From the NCBI RefSeq assembly GCF_900142915.1, contig NZ_FRCM01000005.1, forward strand, positions 620,001 through 684,000: a DNA stretch of 64,000 nt. The letters run 5' to 3'. Below the pieces are notes generated by a model. The model had not been told where the DNA came from. It did not search any database and was given only the letters and a program-made list of their open reading frames with translations. Source of the DNA: Mucilaginibacter sp. OK098 (GTDB lineage Bacteria; Bacteroidota; Bacteroidia; Sphingobacteriales; Sphingobacteriaceae). Each line of letters opens with the position of its first letter. The stretch's first letter is position 1. Shown piece after piece: positions 53,216 through 61,563 of the stretch. Both the position numbers and the translations under genes were made by a program.

Positions 53216-54001
53216 TTAAGATGGGAAGATAAGCAAAGGAATAGTGATGTGCGCAGGAAGCGTCGCAGCTAAATACCTCCCTATAATTTCCTCGAAATGA
53301 AACCTGTGGTTAACCAGTACCAGCAGGTCATTATGCATACCATTGATAATCACGTCTACAGCAGTTAACAGATTATCCTCCTTGATATTGTTAAAAAATA
53401 ACTGCTCATACTTAACATTGCAAGCAACCTGGTCATTAAACAATTGCAAGGCATATTTTTGTTCGATGCCCGGCAATCCCTTTGCTGATAAATGTGCAAT
53501 TAAAAGATCTGCCTGGTATGGTTTTGCGAAAAGAGCCAGGTATTGAACTATTTTAATCCTACAGTAACGCAAGTCGGCGATATAAACCAGGCGCTCAACT
53601 TGTTTTATCGGCCAACCGACTGGGACCAACATCAGCGGGCAAAGTACCTTATTGAGTATGGTATGAACGTTCAACCTGCTGCCGGTAGCAGGAAGGTGAC
53701 CGCCCATCCCTTTAATCATCATCCATACCTGGTTGTTGTTTACAACACAGGCCATTTGATTTTCATCCATAGCCGAAACATCGAGTTCCTCTGTGCCCGG
53801 ATGTAATGTTTCTGCCTGTTGTCCGGTATGTTTATCACTTTGAATAGTATCGGCCATTGTCTTTTCAGTAACCCTGGTGCTTATTTTACAAGTGCTTGCC
53901 AGTAAAATATTTGCCCCTATATGTTCAGCAATATTCAATGCGAATTCCAAAGCGTGTTTGGCTTCGGGCGAGTTATCATTAAAAACAAGAATGGTTTTCA
54001 T
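53216..54001 (-). CDS. Universal stress protein (tandem Usp), copy 1
   Basis: 261 residues. Domain 1 starts MKTILVFNDNSPEAKHALEFAL, a typical Usp strand/helix start, and domain 2 begins near 145 (RLVYIADLRYCRIKIVQYLALF). The ATP-binding GxxGxxxxG(S/T) motif is not clear in either half; domain 1 ends KVLCPLMLVPVGWP and domain 2 ends LPAHITIPLLIFPS, the last strand of the fold. It is probably a soluble dimer-like tandem. Upstream are a Crp/Fnr-type dyad and a CTTTACA element at the same spacing as for the second Usp gene. It lies between the LDT-like gene and the DUF6544 gene on one strand. Confidence 0.75.
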   Translation of the reverse strand: MKTILVFNDNSPEAKHALEFALNIAEHIGANILLASTCKISTRVTEKTMADTIQSDKHTGQQAETLHPGTEELDVSAMDENQMACVVNNNQVWMMIKGMGGHLPATGSRLNVHTILNKVLCPLMLVPVGWPIKQVERLVYIADLRYCRIKIVQYLALFAKPYQADLLIAHLSAKGLPGIEQKYALQLFNDQVACNVKYEQLFFNNIKEDNLLTAVDVIINGMHNDLLVLVNHRFHFEEIIGRYLAATLPAHITIPLLIFPS

Positions 54002-54032
54002 TTTACCGGGATTAAAGGACTATCAGCCCGGT

Positions 54033-54079
54033 TGTAAAGCTCAGCAATAGTGTATAAACATTATATGACGCCCATCATA
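54033..54079 (-). promoter_or_regulatory. Crp/Fnr-type box and CTTTACA element of usp copy 1
   Basis: TATGACGCCCATCATA (54064-54079) is a TATGA/TCATA dyad; on the minus strand the core is TGATGGGCGTCA. Its centre (54071.5) is 35.5 bases from the centre of CTTTACA (54033-54039). The box overlaps the stop codon of the upstream DUF6544 gene. Confidence 0.7.
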
Positions 54080-54929
54080 AAACCAACTGTTTGTTGTCAA
54101 ATTTTCGCGGAATATCATACTCTATTTTTATAACATTGAACTTTGCATAACTGAAGTCGCCTTTTGGTAATTTCCATATGGCTTCAATGCTTGTTGGTAC
54201 CATTATGCCGTTCATTTCTTTGTAATTACCCAATTTACCTACCCATGTTTCCAGGCTTTCTTCGCCCATGTACCGTTTAGTTTCAAATTGAGTTATCTCC
54301 CCTTTGTTGTTAAAAGTTACGATATAACAGCAGGACAGTTCGTTGTGGTTAAAGGTTAGTTTTGCTGTATGGGTATCAATTGCAGTCCAACCTAAGTTTT
54401 TGCCGGGCAATAAATTTGTAGGGAACCAAACATTTTCGGCGAGCCATCTCAACAGTTCTCCCTGGCTAATTTTTTCGCCTTCTGCGTTTACAATATTGTA
54501 AAGAGAAAACAGTGAAACTATCAGCCTTCCCTTACCCCTTATATACATATCACGTGCAGTAAACATCCAGGTTTTGCCTTTCCATATAAAACCGGGCTTT
54601 TCCATAGTGAAATATTGTTCCCCTTTTATGCTTGCCCATTTTTTATCCGGGCCAGCTTTAAATTGCCCTGTATGTATTAGCCTGGCGTAATTAATATACG
54701 GCTGACCTTCGGTTAATATGTGCTTAAAATACCGCTGAACAGGCTCAGGCAAACCGACTAGTTGCCGGTAAGAAAATTTTTTATGTGAAACCGAATTCGA
54801 TAGGGCGAACAGTTCTTTTACCTCGTTATTAAATTGATGAGATAGCCTTACTCTCTTCAAAAAAATGATGACGAGTATTCCGGTTATTATAAATAATATT
54901 ACCATAGGTTTTATATATTGCAAGTACAT
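54075..54929 (-). CDS. DUF6544-family membrane-anchored protein
   Basis: 284 residues. One N-terminal membrane segment (about 5-26) precedes a beta-rich domain with family stretches LPEPVQRYFKHIL, GQFKAGPDKKWASIKGEQYF, RDMYIRGKGRLIVSLFSLYN, GELLRWLAENVWFPTNLLPG and a late KRYMGEESLETW. The function of this family is unknown. The first segment and the absence of a signal cleavage site suggest anchoring in the inner membrane with the domain outside. It is divergent from the haem-PAS kinase gene and shares its 230-base upstream region with it. Confidence 0.7.
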   Translation of the reverse strand: MYLQYIKPMVILFIITGILVIIFLKRVRLSHQFNNEVKELFALSNSVSHKKFSYRQLVGLPEPVQRYFKHILTEGQPYINYARLIHTGQFKAGPDKKWASIKGEQYFTMEKPGFIWKGKTWMFTARDMYIRGKGRLIVSLFSLYNIVNAEGEKISQGELLRWLAENVWFPTNLLPGKNLGWTAIDTHTAKLTFNHNELSCCYIVTFNNKGEITQFETKRYMGEESLETWVGKLGNYKEMNGIMVPTSIEAIWKLPKGDFSYAKFNVIKIEYDIPRKFDNKQLVL

Positions 54930-55074
54930 GGCCGCTAATCAATAATTTTAATGCTGCGTTCGTCATTTGCGTTTCCTTTAAAATGTAAATGGCTGGCTCG
55001 CTTTTGCATCGCCAATCCGTTTATCAGCAAAACTACCTGTAGCTGCTTCCGTTAAAAATGACTGCTATGCTTGC

Positions 55075-55098
55075 AAAAAGTGACGGGCATCACTTTTT
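55075..55098 (+). promoter_or_regulatory. Crp/Fnr-type box upstream of the haem-PAS kinase operon
   Basis: Arms AAAAAGTGA (55075-55083) and TCACTTTTT (55090-55098) flank CGGGCA. The core GTGACGGGCATCAC matches the TGA(C/T)GGGCATCA pattern of the other boxes. Its centre is 73 bases before the kinase ATG at 55160. No CTTTACA stands at 35.5 bases here. TCCGTTTG (55123-55130) is a near -7 match. Confidence 0.65.
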
Positions 55099-55159
55099 TA
55101 CTTGAAACTAATCACCTATTATTCCGTTTGCTATATTAATCTTTGCAACTACATATCTT

Positions 55160-56368
55160 TTGCCATACCAATACCCTCCAATGGAAAATGCCGCACTTTT
55201 AATTGCTATTATTCAAAATGCCATAGATGGGATTATTACCATTGATGAGCGCGGGCTTGTTGAGCTTATTAATCCATCTGCCTGTAAATTATTTGGTTAC
55301 CAGCCTGATGAAGTTATCGGCAAAAATATATCCATCCTGATGCCGTCGCCGGATAAGGACCAGCACGATGAATACCTGGCGCGTTACCAGCGCACGGGGC
55401 AAGCGCGTATGATAGGCATAGGTCGCGAGGTACAAGGCTGCCGTAAAGACGGGACCATTTTCCCGTTTCGTTTAGGATTGAGCGAAGTACAATATTCAGG
55501 GCGAAAGATCTATACCGGCTTTATTCATGACCTCAGCAAGGAAAAAGAGGCCGAGGACTTGCTTAAAGATTATGCCCTTCACCTGGAAGAACTGGTGGAA
55601 GAGCGTACTCATTCCCTGAACGATACCGTACAGGCGTTGCAACTGGCTAAAGAAGAGATTGGTGTATCGCTTGAAAAAGAAAAAGAGCTGAACCTGCTTA
55701 AAAGCCGGTTTGTTTCTATAGCCTCGCACGAGTTTCGTACGCCATTAACCTCGATACAATTATCAGCTTCTTTAATAGAAAAGTATGCGGAGTCATTTCA
55801 TACTGTAAACATCGCGAAGCATGTGGCTAAAATAAAAAGTGCAGTATTTAATCTTACCGCTATCCTAAACGATTTTCTTTCTATTGAGAAGATCGAAGCC
55901 GGGAAAGAAGAGGCTGTTTACAGCGTTTTCAACCTCGTGAAGCTTTCGGAGGAAATAACCCAGGAAATGCAGGTAATAGCCAAACAAAACCAGAATATTG
56001 TTTACCATCATACAGGGTCACAAAACTCCGTCAAACTCGACAAAAACCTGCTAAAAAACTGTATCAGTAATTTAATTACCAACGCGATCAAGTATTCCGG
56101 AGAAAATACACTGATAGCCTTTAATACGGAGATTAATGCAAATAGCAGCATAATAACCGTAAAAGATAACGGCATAGGCATTCCGGAGGCTGATCAGAAA
56201 CATTTATTTGAAGCATTTTTCCGCGCACATAACACCGGGACAATTCCCGGAACAGGGCTTGGGCTCAATATAGTTGCCCGTTATACTGAGCTGATGAATG
56301 GGACGATAGATTTTAAAAGCACGGTTAACAAAGGCACATTATTCACCATTACATTTCCAGGAACATGA
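55160..56368 (+). CDS. FixL-like haem-PAS sensor histidine kinase
   Basis: 402 residues, no membrane segment. The PAS domain (about 10-125) follows Bradyrhizobium FixL closely: DGIITIDERG, NISILMPSPDKDQHDEYLAR and GIGREVQGCRKDGT. His69 aligns with haem ligand His200, Arg75 with Arg206 and Arg89 with the O2-signalling Arg220. A coiled linker leads to HisKA with His190 (ASHEFRTPL). HATPase_c follows with NLITNAIKYS, DNGIGIPE and GTGLGLNIV. I infer an oxygen or NO sensor that phosphorylates the response regulator whose gene overlaps by 4 bases (ATGA). A Crp/Fnr-type dyad upstream implies feedback by that regulator. An ATG at 55181 is an alternative start. Confidence 0.88.
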   Translation: MPYQYPPMENAALLIAIIQNAIDGIITIDERGLVELINPSACKLFGYQPDEVIGKNISILMPSPDKDQHDEYLARYQRTGQARMIGIGREVQGCRKDGTIFPFRLGLSEVQYSGRKIYTGFIHDLSKEKEAEDLLKDYALHLEELVEERTHSLNDTVQALQLAKEEIGVSLEKEKELNLLKSRFVSIASHEFRTPLTSIQLSASLIEKYAESFHTVNIAKHVAKIKSAVFNLTAILNDFLSIEKIEAGKEEAVYSVFNLVKLSEEITQEMQVIAKQNQNIVYHHTGSQNSVKLDKNLLKNCISNLITNAIKYSGENTLIAFNTEINANSSIITVKDNGIGIPEADQKHLFEAFFRAHNTGTIPGTGLGLNIVARYTELMNGTIDFKSTVNKGTLFTITFPGT

Positions 56369-57417
56369 GTAAAAAAGTACTGATCATTGAAGATAATAAT
56401 GATATCCGGGATAACATTATTGAAATATTGGAATTGGCAAACTACGAAGTACAAGGCGCCAAAAACGGAAAAGAAGGAGTTGAATTTGCGACGAAGAATA
56501 TTCCCGATATTATTTTGTGCGATATAATGATGCCCGAAATGGATGGCTATGGTGTGCTGTATATGCTGAACAAAAAGCCGGAAACCAGCGCAATTCCCTT
56601 CATCTTTTTAACTGCAAAGGCAGAACGCGTGGATCTGCGAAAAGGAATGGAAATGGGTGCCGACGATTACCTAACCAAGCCTTTTGATGACATGGAGCTT
56701 TTAAATGCCATTGAAAGCAGGTTAAAGAAAAAAGAGAACGATGTGGCATTTTACAGCAAGTCCCTCGACAAATTGAATACCCTGGTATCAAAAAACGACG
56801 GACTGGCTGAACTACGAAAAATAATACAGGAACGCCGGACCAGGCAATTTAAAAAGAACCAGGTGATCTATTACGACGGCGATACCGGCAACGGCCTTTA
56901 CCTCGTTATAAGCGGAAGGGTAAAAACTATTAAGCTATCAGAAGATGGCCGGGAATTAATGACCGGCATGTATGCAGCTGATGATTATTTGGGAGTGAAC
57001 GTTATACTTGCTAATAACCCTTATTCGGATACCGCTACAGCTTTAGAAGACAGCGTGTTATGCCTGATCCCAAAAGATCAGATAGAACAGCTTTTAAATC
57101 TTTATCCTGTAGTAGCTAAAGAGTTTATTAAACTTTTATCAAACAATATCCGCGACAAGGAAGATCAATTATTACAATTGGCCTATCAGTCTGTCCGGAA
57201 AAAAATGGCGATAGCATTGCTGCGCCTGCACACGCAACAAAACGACAAGGACCTTCATATCCGGATCAGCCGGGAAGATCTCGCAGCCATGGCCGGCATG
57301 GCTACAGAAACGGTGAGCCGTACTTTATCTGATTTTAAGGAAGAGGGATTAATAGATAAAAAAGGGGGTACAATAACCTTGCTGAATATTGTAAACCTGG
57401 GCAAAATGAAAAATTAA
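56365..57417 (+). CDS. Response regulator: receiver fused to Crp/Fnr sensor and HTH
   Basis: 350 residues in three parts. A receiver (1-120) has Asp9/Asp10-type acidic pair (IIEDNND), phosphoacceptor Asp53 (LCDIMMPEMDG), Thr83 and Lys105. A cyclic-nucleotide-binding fold (about 140-260) includes KKNQVIYYDGDTGNGLYLVI; no Fnr iron-sulphur cysteines are seen. An HTH_Crp domain (about 270-345) has recognition helix ATETVSRTLSDF. The E-x-x-S-R in this helix is the same as in E. coli Fnr, which reads a TGA half-site, and the dyads in this cluster have TGA half-sites. It therefore merges the roles of FixJ and FixK in one protein. It overlaps the kinase gene by 4 bases and precedes the PNPOx-like gene by 11. 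Confidence 0.88.
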   Translation: MSKKVLIIEDNNDIRDNIIEILELANYEVQGAKNGKEGVEFATKNIPDIILCDIMMPEMDGYGVLYMLNKKPETSAIPFIFLTAKAERVDLRKGMEMGADDYLTKPFDDMELLNAIESRLKKKENDVAFYSKSLDKLNTLVSKNDGLAELRKIIQERRTRQFKKNQVIYYDGDTGNGLYLVISGRVKTIKLSEDGRELMTGMYAADDYLGVNVILANNPYSDTATALEDSVLCLIPKDQIEQLLNLYPVVAKEFIKLLSNNIRDKEDQLLQLAYQSVRKKMAIALLRLHTQQNDKDLHIRISREDLAAMAGMATETVSRTLSDFKEEGLIDKKGGTITLLNIVNLGKMKN

Positions 57418-57428
57418 CAGGCTAAAAT

Positions 57429-57881
57429 ATGTTAGGGGAATTAAACGAAAACCAGGTAGAAGAGTTGCTGAAAAGCCAGCTTATCGGCCGAATCGGCTGC
57501 CATTCAAACGACACCACTTATGTGGTGCCCGTGAATTATTTATATGATGGAACCTATATTTATGCCCATTCCGCCAAAGGGATGAAAATAGATATGATGC
57601 GGAATAACCCGCAGGTTTGTTTTGAAGTGGATGATATTAAAAGTATCGTCAACTGGCAGAGTGTGATCCTTTGGGGAAAGTTTGAAGAAATAACAGCGTT
57701 GCCCGAAAAAGAGAAAATTATGCAAAAGCTTATTGACAGGATGGTCCCATTTATGACACATGGTGACGACCACCCCTCACATGGAATTACCTCCAATGCA
57801 AGTGATGTGGGTAACGATGTAGAATTAATTCTCTATAAAATTATAATTACTAAGAAAACGGGACGCTTCGAAAAGCATTAA
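57429..57881 (+). CDS. Pyridoxamine 5'-phosphate oxidase-like flavoprotein
   Basis: 150 residues of the split-barrel FMN-binding family (PNPOx-like, NimA/MSMEG type). Visible blocks are LKSQLIGRIGCHSNDTTYVVPVNYLYDGTYIYAH (spread over strands), GMKIDMMRNNPQVCFEVDD and WQSVILWGKFEEI. Proteins of this class bind FMN, F420 or haem and reduce small electrophiles. They are frequent in hypoxia regulons such as DosR of mycobacteria. It is the third gene of the kinase operon (11-base gap), so it is expected to be made with the sensor pair. The substrate is unknown. Confidence 0.82.
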   Translation: MLGELNENQVEELLKSQLIGRIGCHSNDTTYVVPVNYLYDGTYIYAHSAKGMKIDMMRNNPQVCFEVDDIKSIVNWQSVILWGKFEEITALPEKEKIMQKLIDRMVPFMTHGDDHPSHGITSNASDVGNDVELILYKIIITKKTGRFEKH

Positions 57882-57929
57882 CAAGTGAAGAGAGGGCGTA
57901 CCCTTTTAGTTTTCAAGATCGATGGACTG

Positions 57930-58388
57930 TTAAAAGTATGCCGGCACTGCAGCCGTAACGACAACATTATTAGTTAATACTTTTATTCCAGCCACGTTAC
58001 CTGCCGATTTCATCGCTGCATCTTTTTGAAAATCCCGGTGTACTTCCCCCGATAGCGTAACATGACCATCTTCCACCATTACTTTTATCTGATCAGCCGG
58101 AACGAAGAAATTTAGTTTTAACGCCTTCAACACTTTAAGGGCAAGATTCGCATCGCTTTTATCAGTCGCGTTCCCAAAATTCACTTCAATTGCTTCCACC
58201 AATGCCTTTACGCCGGTTACATTTTTCGCTGCATCTTCGGCCTTCCATTTCCTGGCGTAGCTGTTAACTGTGCCGGTAAGCGTTACAATGCCACCCTTTG
58301 CCGAAACTCCAATAGCCGCGGCGTTTAATAAGGACTTGAACCCTATTGCATGCTCCACTTCTGTTTGTAATTGCTGATCATTTTTCAT
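57930..58388 (-). CDS. Protein with two BON domains
   Basis: 152 residues from the ATG at 58388; an earlier ATG at 58415 would overlap the upstream Usp gene by 23 bases. Two BON domains occupy about 10-75 (AIGVSAKGGIVTLTGTVNSYARK) and 80-150 (IKVMVEDGHVTLSGEVHRDF). The chain has no signal peptide. BON domains bind phospholipid or other hydrophobic surfaces, and many are stress-induced (OsmY-like, Kbp). It is 4 bases downstream of the second Usp gene, so both are one transcript under the box at 59305. It converges on the PNPOx gene. Confidence 0.82.
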   Translation of the reverse strand: MKNDQQLQTEVEHAIGFKSLLNAAAIGVSAKGGIVTLTGTVNSYARKWKAEDAAKNVTGVKALVEAIEVNFGNATDKSDANLALKVLKALKLNFFVPADQIKVMVEDGHVTLSGEVHRDFQKDAAMKSAGNVAGIKVLTNNVVVTAAVPAYF

Positions 58389-58392
58389 TTTT

Positions 58393-59253
58393 TCAATATT
58401 TTTGCGGGAAAACAAGTAAGGGAACAGGAATGTGCCCGGCCATTTTCTGTGTCTGGCTTCCCCTAAAAAGACTGTCTATAAAATTATGTGTACGGTGCAC
58501 CATAGCCAGGATATCGATGTCCCCATGCTCACATAACCAATCCAAACCAGTTCCTGTATTGCCGCTTTTTACAACGCGGTAATAAATATGAGGATAGTCT
58601 GCTTTGTTAGACAGGTCTGTAACAAACGCCTTAATCCATTTCTGAAAATCCGGGGTTTGCGCCTTTTCGTTGTGAATATGGGTAAGCAATATTTCAGCGT
58701 TTAGCGGGCGCGCCAATGCTATTAAACGGTAGATGCATTTCAAATCCTCTTCAGGATTAGTAAAATCTGTAGCAAACGCTATTTTTTTTACTTGTTTTAT
58801 TGGCGCTGCAGGGGGAACAAGTAGTAAGGGACTTGCAACAACATCAATCATCTGGCGGCTGTGGTTACCCAGCAATAAAGTGGATAGGCCGCTGCTTCCG
58901 TGGGTCCCGATGATAACCAGGTCAATCTCCTGGCTGTCTACCATGTGGTTTACAATATCTATAACCCTGCCTGATCCATTGAGATAACTGATGGATGGTT
59001 TGTAACCATCTCCCTGGGGAGCGCTTTCCAGGTGTAATTTAATGCGTTTAAGTTCAGCATTACTGTCCTGTAACAGGATATCCGATTCCTCCATTGGCCA
59101 TGCAATCATTCCGGATTGCGGCATCTCTGCAGGAATGATGACTGCGTTACAAAGAATTACGCGCGCTTTTACCTGTTTTGCCAGGTTGTACCCGTATGCA
59201 GCGGCATGCATAGCGTTAGCCGAAAAATCGGTCGGGAAAAGAAATTTTTTCAT
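58393..59253 (-). CDS. Universal stress protein (tandem Usp), copy 2
   Basis: 286 residues with two Usp domains. Domain 1 (1-140) starts MKKFLFPTDFSANAMHAAAYGYNL and has a canonical ATP-loop-like block IIGTHGSSGLSTLLLGNHSRQ (family motif GxxGxxxxxxGS). Domain 2 starts KKIAFATDFTNPEEDLKCIYRLI and ends HIPVPLLVFPQ. Only the first domain seems fit to bind ATP. It is cytoplasmic. The BON gene follows 4 bases after. A dyad at 59305-59318 with CTTTACA 35.5 bases away marks the promoter. Usp proteins of this layout are common members of oxygen-limitation regulons. Confidence 0.88.
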   Translation of the reverse strand: MKKFLFPTDFSANAMHAAAYGYNLAKQVKARVILCNAVIIPAEMPQSGMIAWPMEESDILLQDSNAELKRIKLHLESAPQGDGYKPSISYLNGSGRVIDIVNHMVDSQEIDLVIIGTHGSSGLSTLLLGNHSRQMIDVVASPLLLVPPAAPIKQVKKIAFATDFTNPEEDLKCIYRLIALARPLNAEILLTHIHNEKAQTPDFQKWIKAFVTDLSNKADYPHIYYRVVKSGNTGTGLDWLCEHGDIDILAMVHRTHNFIDSLFRGSQTQKMAGHIPVPLLVFPQKY

Positions 59254-59272
59254 TTGTATTGATTTAACCTGA

Positions 59273-59336
59273 TGTAAAGGTGAGTATTTAGCAGCAGCTT
59301 AATAATGATGCAAATCATATTATAAGATGATTTGCA
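59273..59336 (-). promoter_or_regulatory. Crp/Fnr-type box, CTTTACA element and large dyad before usp copy 2
   Basis: ATGATGCAAATCAT (59305-59318) is a TGA-N6-TCA dyad centred at 59311.5. CTTTACA on the minus strand (59273-59279) is centred 35.5 bases away. A second, overlapping inverted repeat joins TGCAAATCAT (59309-59318) and ATGATTTGCA (59327-59336) across 8 bases, which would allow side-by-side binding. Confidence 0.7.
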
Positions 59337-59442
59337 GATTGTTTTATCAAAATATTGAAGAATAAAAAGCATCAAATGCTGCTGATAAGCCTTGTTTATA
59401 AGACCTATCAGCAGCTATTCAATTATTAAGTTTTGCTATTGA

Positions 59443-60807
59443 TTAAAACCCGATGGATGCTTCCAGCATCACGCCATGAAATTTACCTCCGTTGAGAATA
59501 TTAGTGTTCGGATAATTCAGGTATTCCTGGTTTACATATTCTGCTTTCATCATGATGTTTTTTGTCAGAAACCAACCCAGTGAACCTGCTTCACGATTAA
59601 TTTTCACATCGCCAATACCTGCAAGGTCAGCTGTTACTGTATTGTAGCGGAAGCCTACCCAAAAGTTTTCCTTATTTTCAGGAAACCTGTAAACCACGTC
59701 GCCAGCATATTGGGTAGCCCAGCGGTTGCCGGTTTCTGTAATCCCACGGCCGGTTGCGTTTTCAGCGGTACCGAAGAACTCCAGTCCTTTATATTTCAAA
59801 AACAGGTTCCCCATATAAGTATGTACCTCTTCGCTAAAACCAGGATTTAGCCTGCCAGAAAATGCGCTGTAGTCAACCGCGTTACTTAGCGTTGTGGCAT
59901 TTGCTACCGCCTGGTTCTCCATTATATTAAAGTAATGTGAACCGGTGCGGTCACCGCCAAAAAGGGTATTACTATTACAACTGTTAACGGTATAAAATGA
60001 TCCGGAGATCCTAATCCTGAAATCTTTATTAAGCTGCTTATCGAAACCCAACTTACCAAGAAAGGCGGCATCATACCTGTTGGGCTGCCCGGTTTTTGCG
60101 TCAATCTTTGAGCCTGCAATAACAGTTTCATTGAGCTCTCCGTCAGTTATTCCCGCCATGGCGAATACACCAGACTTGTCGTGATAGTAAAATTGGGCGC
60201 CAAGCTCGGTAGAGAATTCGTCCATGATATAGTTTTCTACAAATGGATTGAAAATGGTGTTGCCGCCGTCACTTCTCCTATAGTGCTGATCGCCATAATC
60301 CACATCGTTCTGGCCAATTCTTACAGTAACACTTTTCATTATCTGGTCGATAAAATCACTGTGGAGGAAAAGTAATTTATCAAATTGGATATAGCCTCCT
60401 TTTACCCAGGTATCCTCGTGGTGGCGCGATGCCAGGTATTGGGTTAGGTTCATCCGAATTCCGTCGGCCAGCTGTACATCAACATTCAGATTAGCCATTG
60501 GTAACTGGAAAGCGTGAGTTAGCGGGATAAGGCTGTTTACATTGCCTGTAAAACCTGGTTTTGTTAGTGGCATGGCAGTATTTGATTGCCCCAGCGCCTG
60601 GAAGGTAAGCTCAAAATTACCACCAATTTTCACTTTCAGGCCGGTAAACTTAACCGTATCCAGTTTTGATGTCTCAAAAACATTGATGCCCTGCTGGCTG
60701 TTCGGACGAAAATATTGTATCGTTTCCTGCGCTTTAACAGCTGTCGTTATAAGGCTAAGTCCTGCAATAATAAGTAAGCCTATTATGGTAAATATTTTAT
60801 TTTTCAT
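59443..60807 (-). CDS. Outer-membrane beta-barrel protein, porin-like
   Basis: 454 residues. A Sec signal ends TAVKAQ. The rest is alternating aromatic/hydrophilic strands, such as VKIGGNFELTFQALG, GIRMNLTQYLASRHHEDTWVKGGYIQFD and FWVGFRYNTVTADL. It ends in EASIGF, the C-terminal Phe typical of outer-membrane barrels. No ligand motif or TonB box is seen, and I do not recognise a named family. It is 10 bases downstream of a YceI gene on the same strand and so belongs to the transcript starting near 61447. Confidence 0.7.
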   Translation of the reverse strand: MKNKIFTIIGLLIIAGLSLITTAVKAQETIQYFRPNSQQGINVFETSKLDTVKFTGLKVKIGGNFELTFQALGQSNTAMPLTKPGFTGNVNSLIPLTHAFQLPMANLNVDVQLADGIRMNLTQYLASRHHEDTWVKGGYIQFDKLLFLHSDFIDQIMKSVTVRIGQNDVDYGDQHYRRSDGGNTIFNPFVENYIMDEFSTELGAQFYYHDKSGVFAMAGITDGELNETVIAGSKIDAKTGQPNRYDAAFLGKLGFDKQLNKDFRIRISGSFYTVNSCNSNTLFGGDRTGSHYFNIMENQAVANATTLSNAVDYSAFSGRLNPGFSEEVHTYMGNLFLKYKGLEFFGTAENATGRGITETGNRWATQYAGDVVYRFPENKENFWVGFRYNTVTADLAGIGDVKINREAGSLGWFLTKNIMMKAEYVNQEYLNYPNTNILNGGKFHGVMLEASIGF

Positions 60808-60817
60808 GATGTTGTAA

Positions 60818-61447
60818 TTAATTTGTTTTAGTTAAAAGCTGGTTATTTTTATATACCAGGTTGAATTGAATAGTAAGATCATTTTTTACTTTCATTGCAC
60901 CCAGCATAAAGCTTGGCGGATCAATTTTGTAATCGGTCAATTGAATTTTTTGCGATCCGGTGCAGCTGATGGTATTGTCTGCGTTAACAACCGCGCTTAC
61001 ATTTAATACAATGGTTTGGGTGTTTCCGGCTATTGTAAGGTCTCCGGTTGCTTTAATGGCGTATTTGTTTTTTTGAACCAGCGTAACCACTGCCGAACTC
61101 AGCTTATATGTCACTGTGGGAAATTTGTCCGCCTTAATGGTTTTATAAGTCCGGTTGTCCATTGATTCATGATCGCTTTTTAAACTCTTAACGTCTACAG
61201 CAAAGCTGAATGAGCGAAGTGACCGGAGCTGGTCGCCTTCAAATTTAAAATCGCCCTGGCTTTCAAGCCCTGTTGCAGTTTCTGTCCAGTCATGAACATT
61301 TGATGAGCCCAGCACTTTAATGGCTACATCCTTGCCTGGCAATAATTTATAAATGGCCTGAGCCCGCAGGAATTGCGGCATTACTAAAAAAATAATTACA
61401 GCCATTATAGTAGTGGTAGCTGCAATCTGCTTGTTTAAATCTTTCAT
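60818..61447 (-). CDS. YceI-family lipid-binding protein
   Basis: 209 residues. A signal or anchor segment (about 9-30) is followed by a YceI domain: the start KVLGSSNVHDWTETATG, then MDNRTYKTIKADKFPTVTYKL, then GDLTIAGNTQTIVLNVSAV and the end MKVKNDLTIQFNLVY. YceI lipocalin-like barrels bind polyisoprenoids, and many are exported. The gene leads a transcript with the porin-like gene. Its upstream region holds a strong Crp/Fnr-type dyad at 61538-61563. CACATTTG (fwd 61470-61477) is a near -7 box. Confidence 0.85.
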   Translation of the reverse strand: MKDLNKQIAATTTIMAVIIFLVMPQFLRAQAIYKLLPGKDVAIKVLGSSNVHDWTETATGLESQGDFKFEGDQLRSLRSFSFAVDVKSLKSDHESMDNRTYKTIKADKFPTVTYKLSSAVVTLVQKNKYAIKATGDLTIAGNTQTIVLNVSAVVNADNTISCTGSQKIQLTDYKIDPPSFMLGAMKVKNDLTIQFNLVYKNNQLLTKTN

Positions 61448-61537
61448 TTTTGTGGTTTTAGTGTATGCTCAAATGTGAGGTATATACACCGGGTAGAAAA
61501 TGATGATGGTGAGGGTTATGGGTGATGCTTAACGGCA

Positions 61538-61563
61538 TTTTAAATGATGGGCATCATTTAAAA
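61538..61563 (-). promoter_or_regulatory. Crp/Fnr-type box upstream of the YceI/porin operon
   Basis: Arms TTTTAAATGAT and ATCATTTAAAA (61538-61548, 61553-61563) form a perfect 11-bp dyad around GGGC. The core TGATGGGCATCA is identical in form to the boxes at 54064 (minus strand) and 55075. Its centre is 103 bases before the YceI ATG. It overlaps the stop of the CoA-transferase-like remnant. Confidence 0.7.

Noticed and set aside
58389..58415. Longer start of the BON protein
   Set aside because: It would overlap the upstream Usp gene by 23 bases. The ATG at 58388 gives a 4-base gap and keeps the whole domain.
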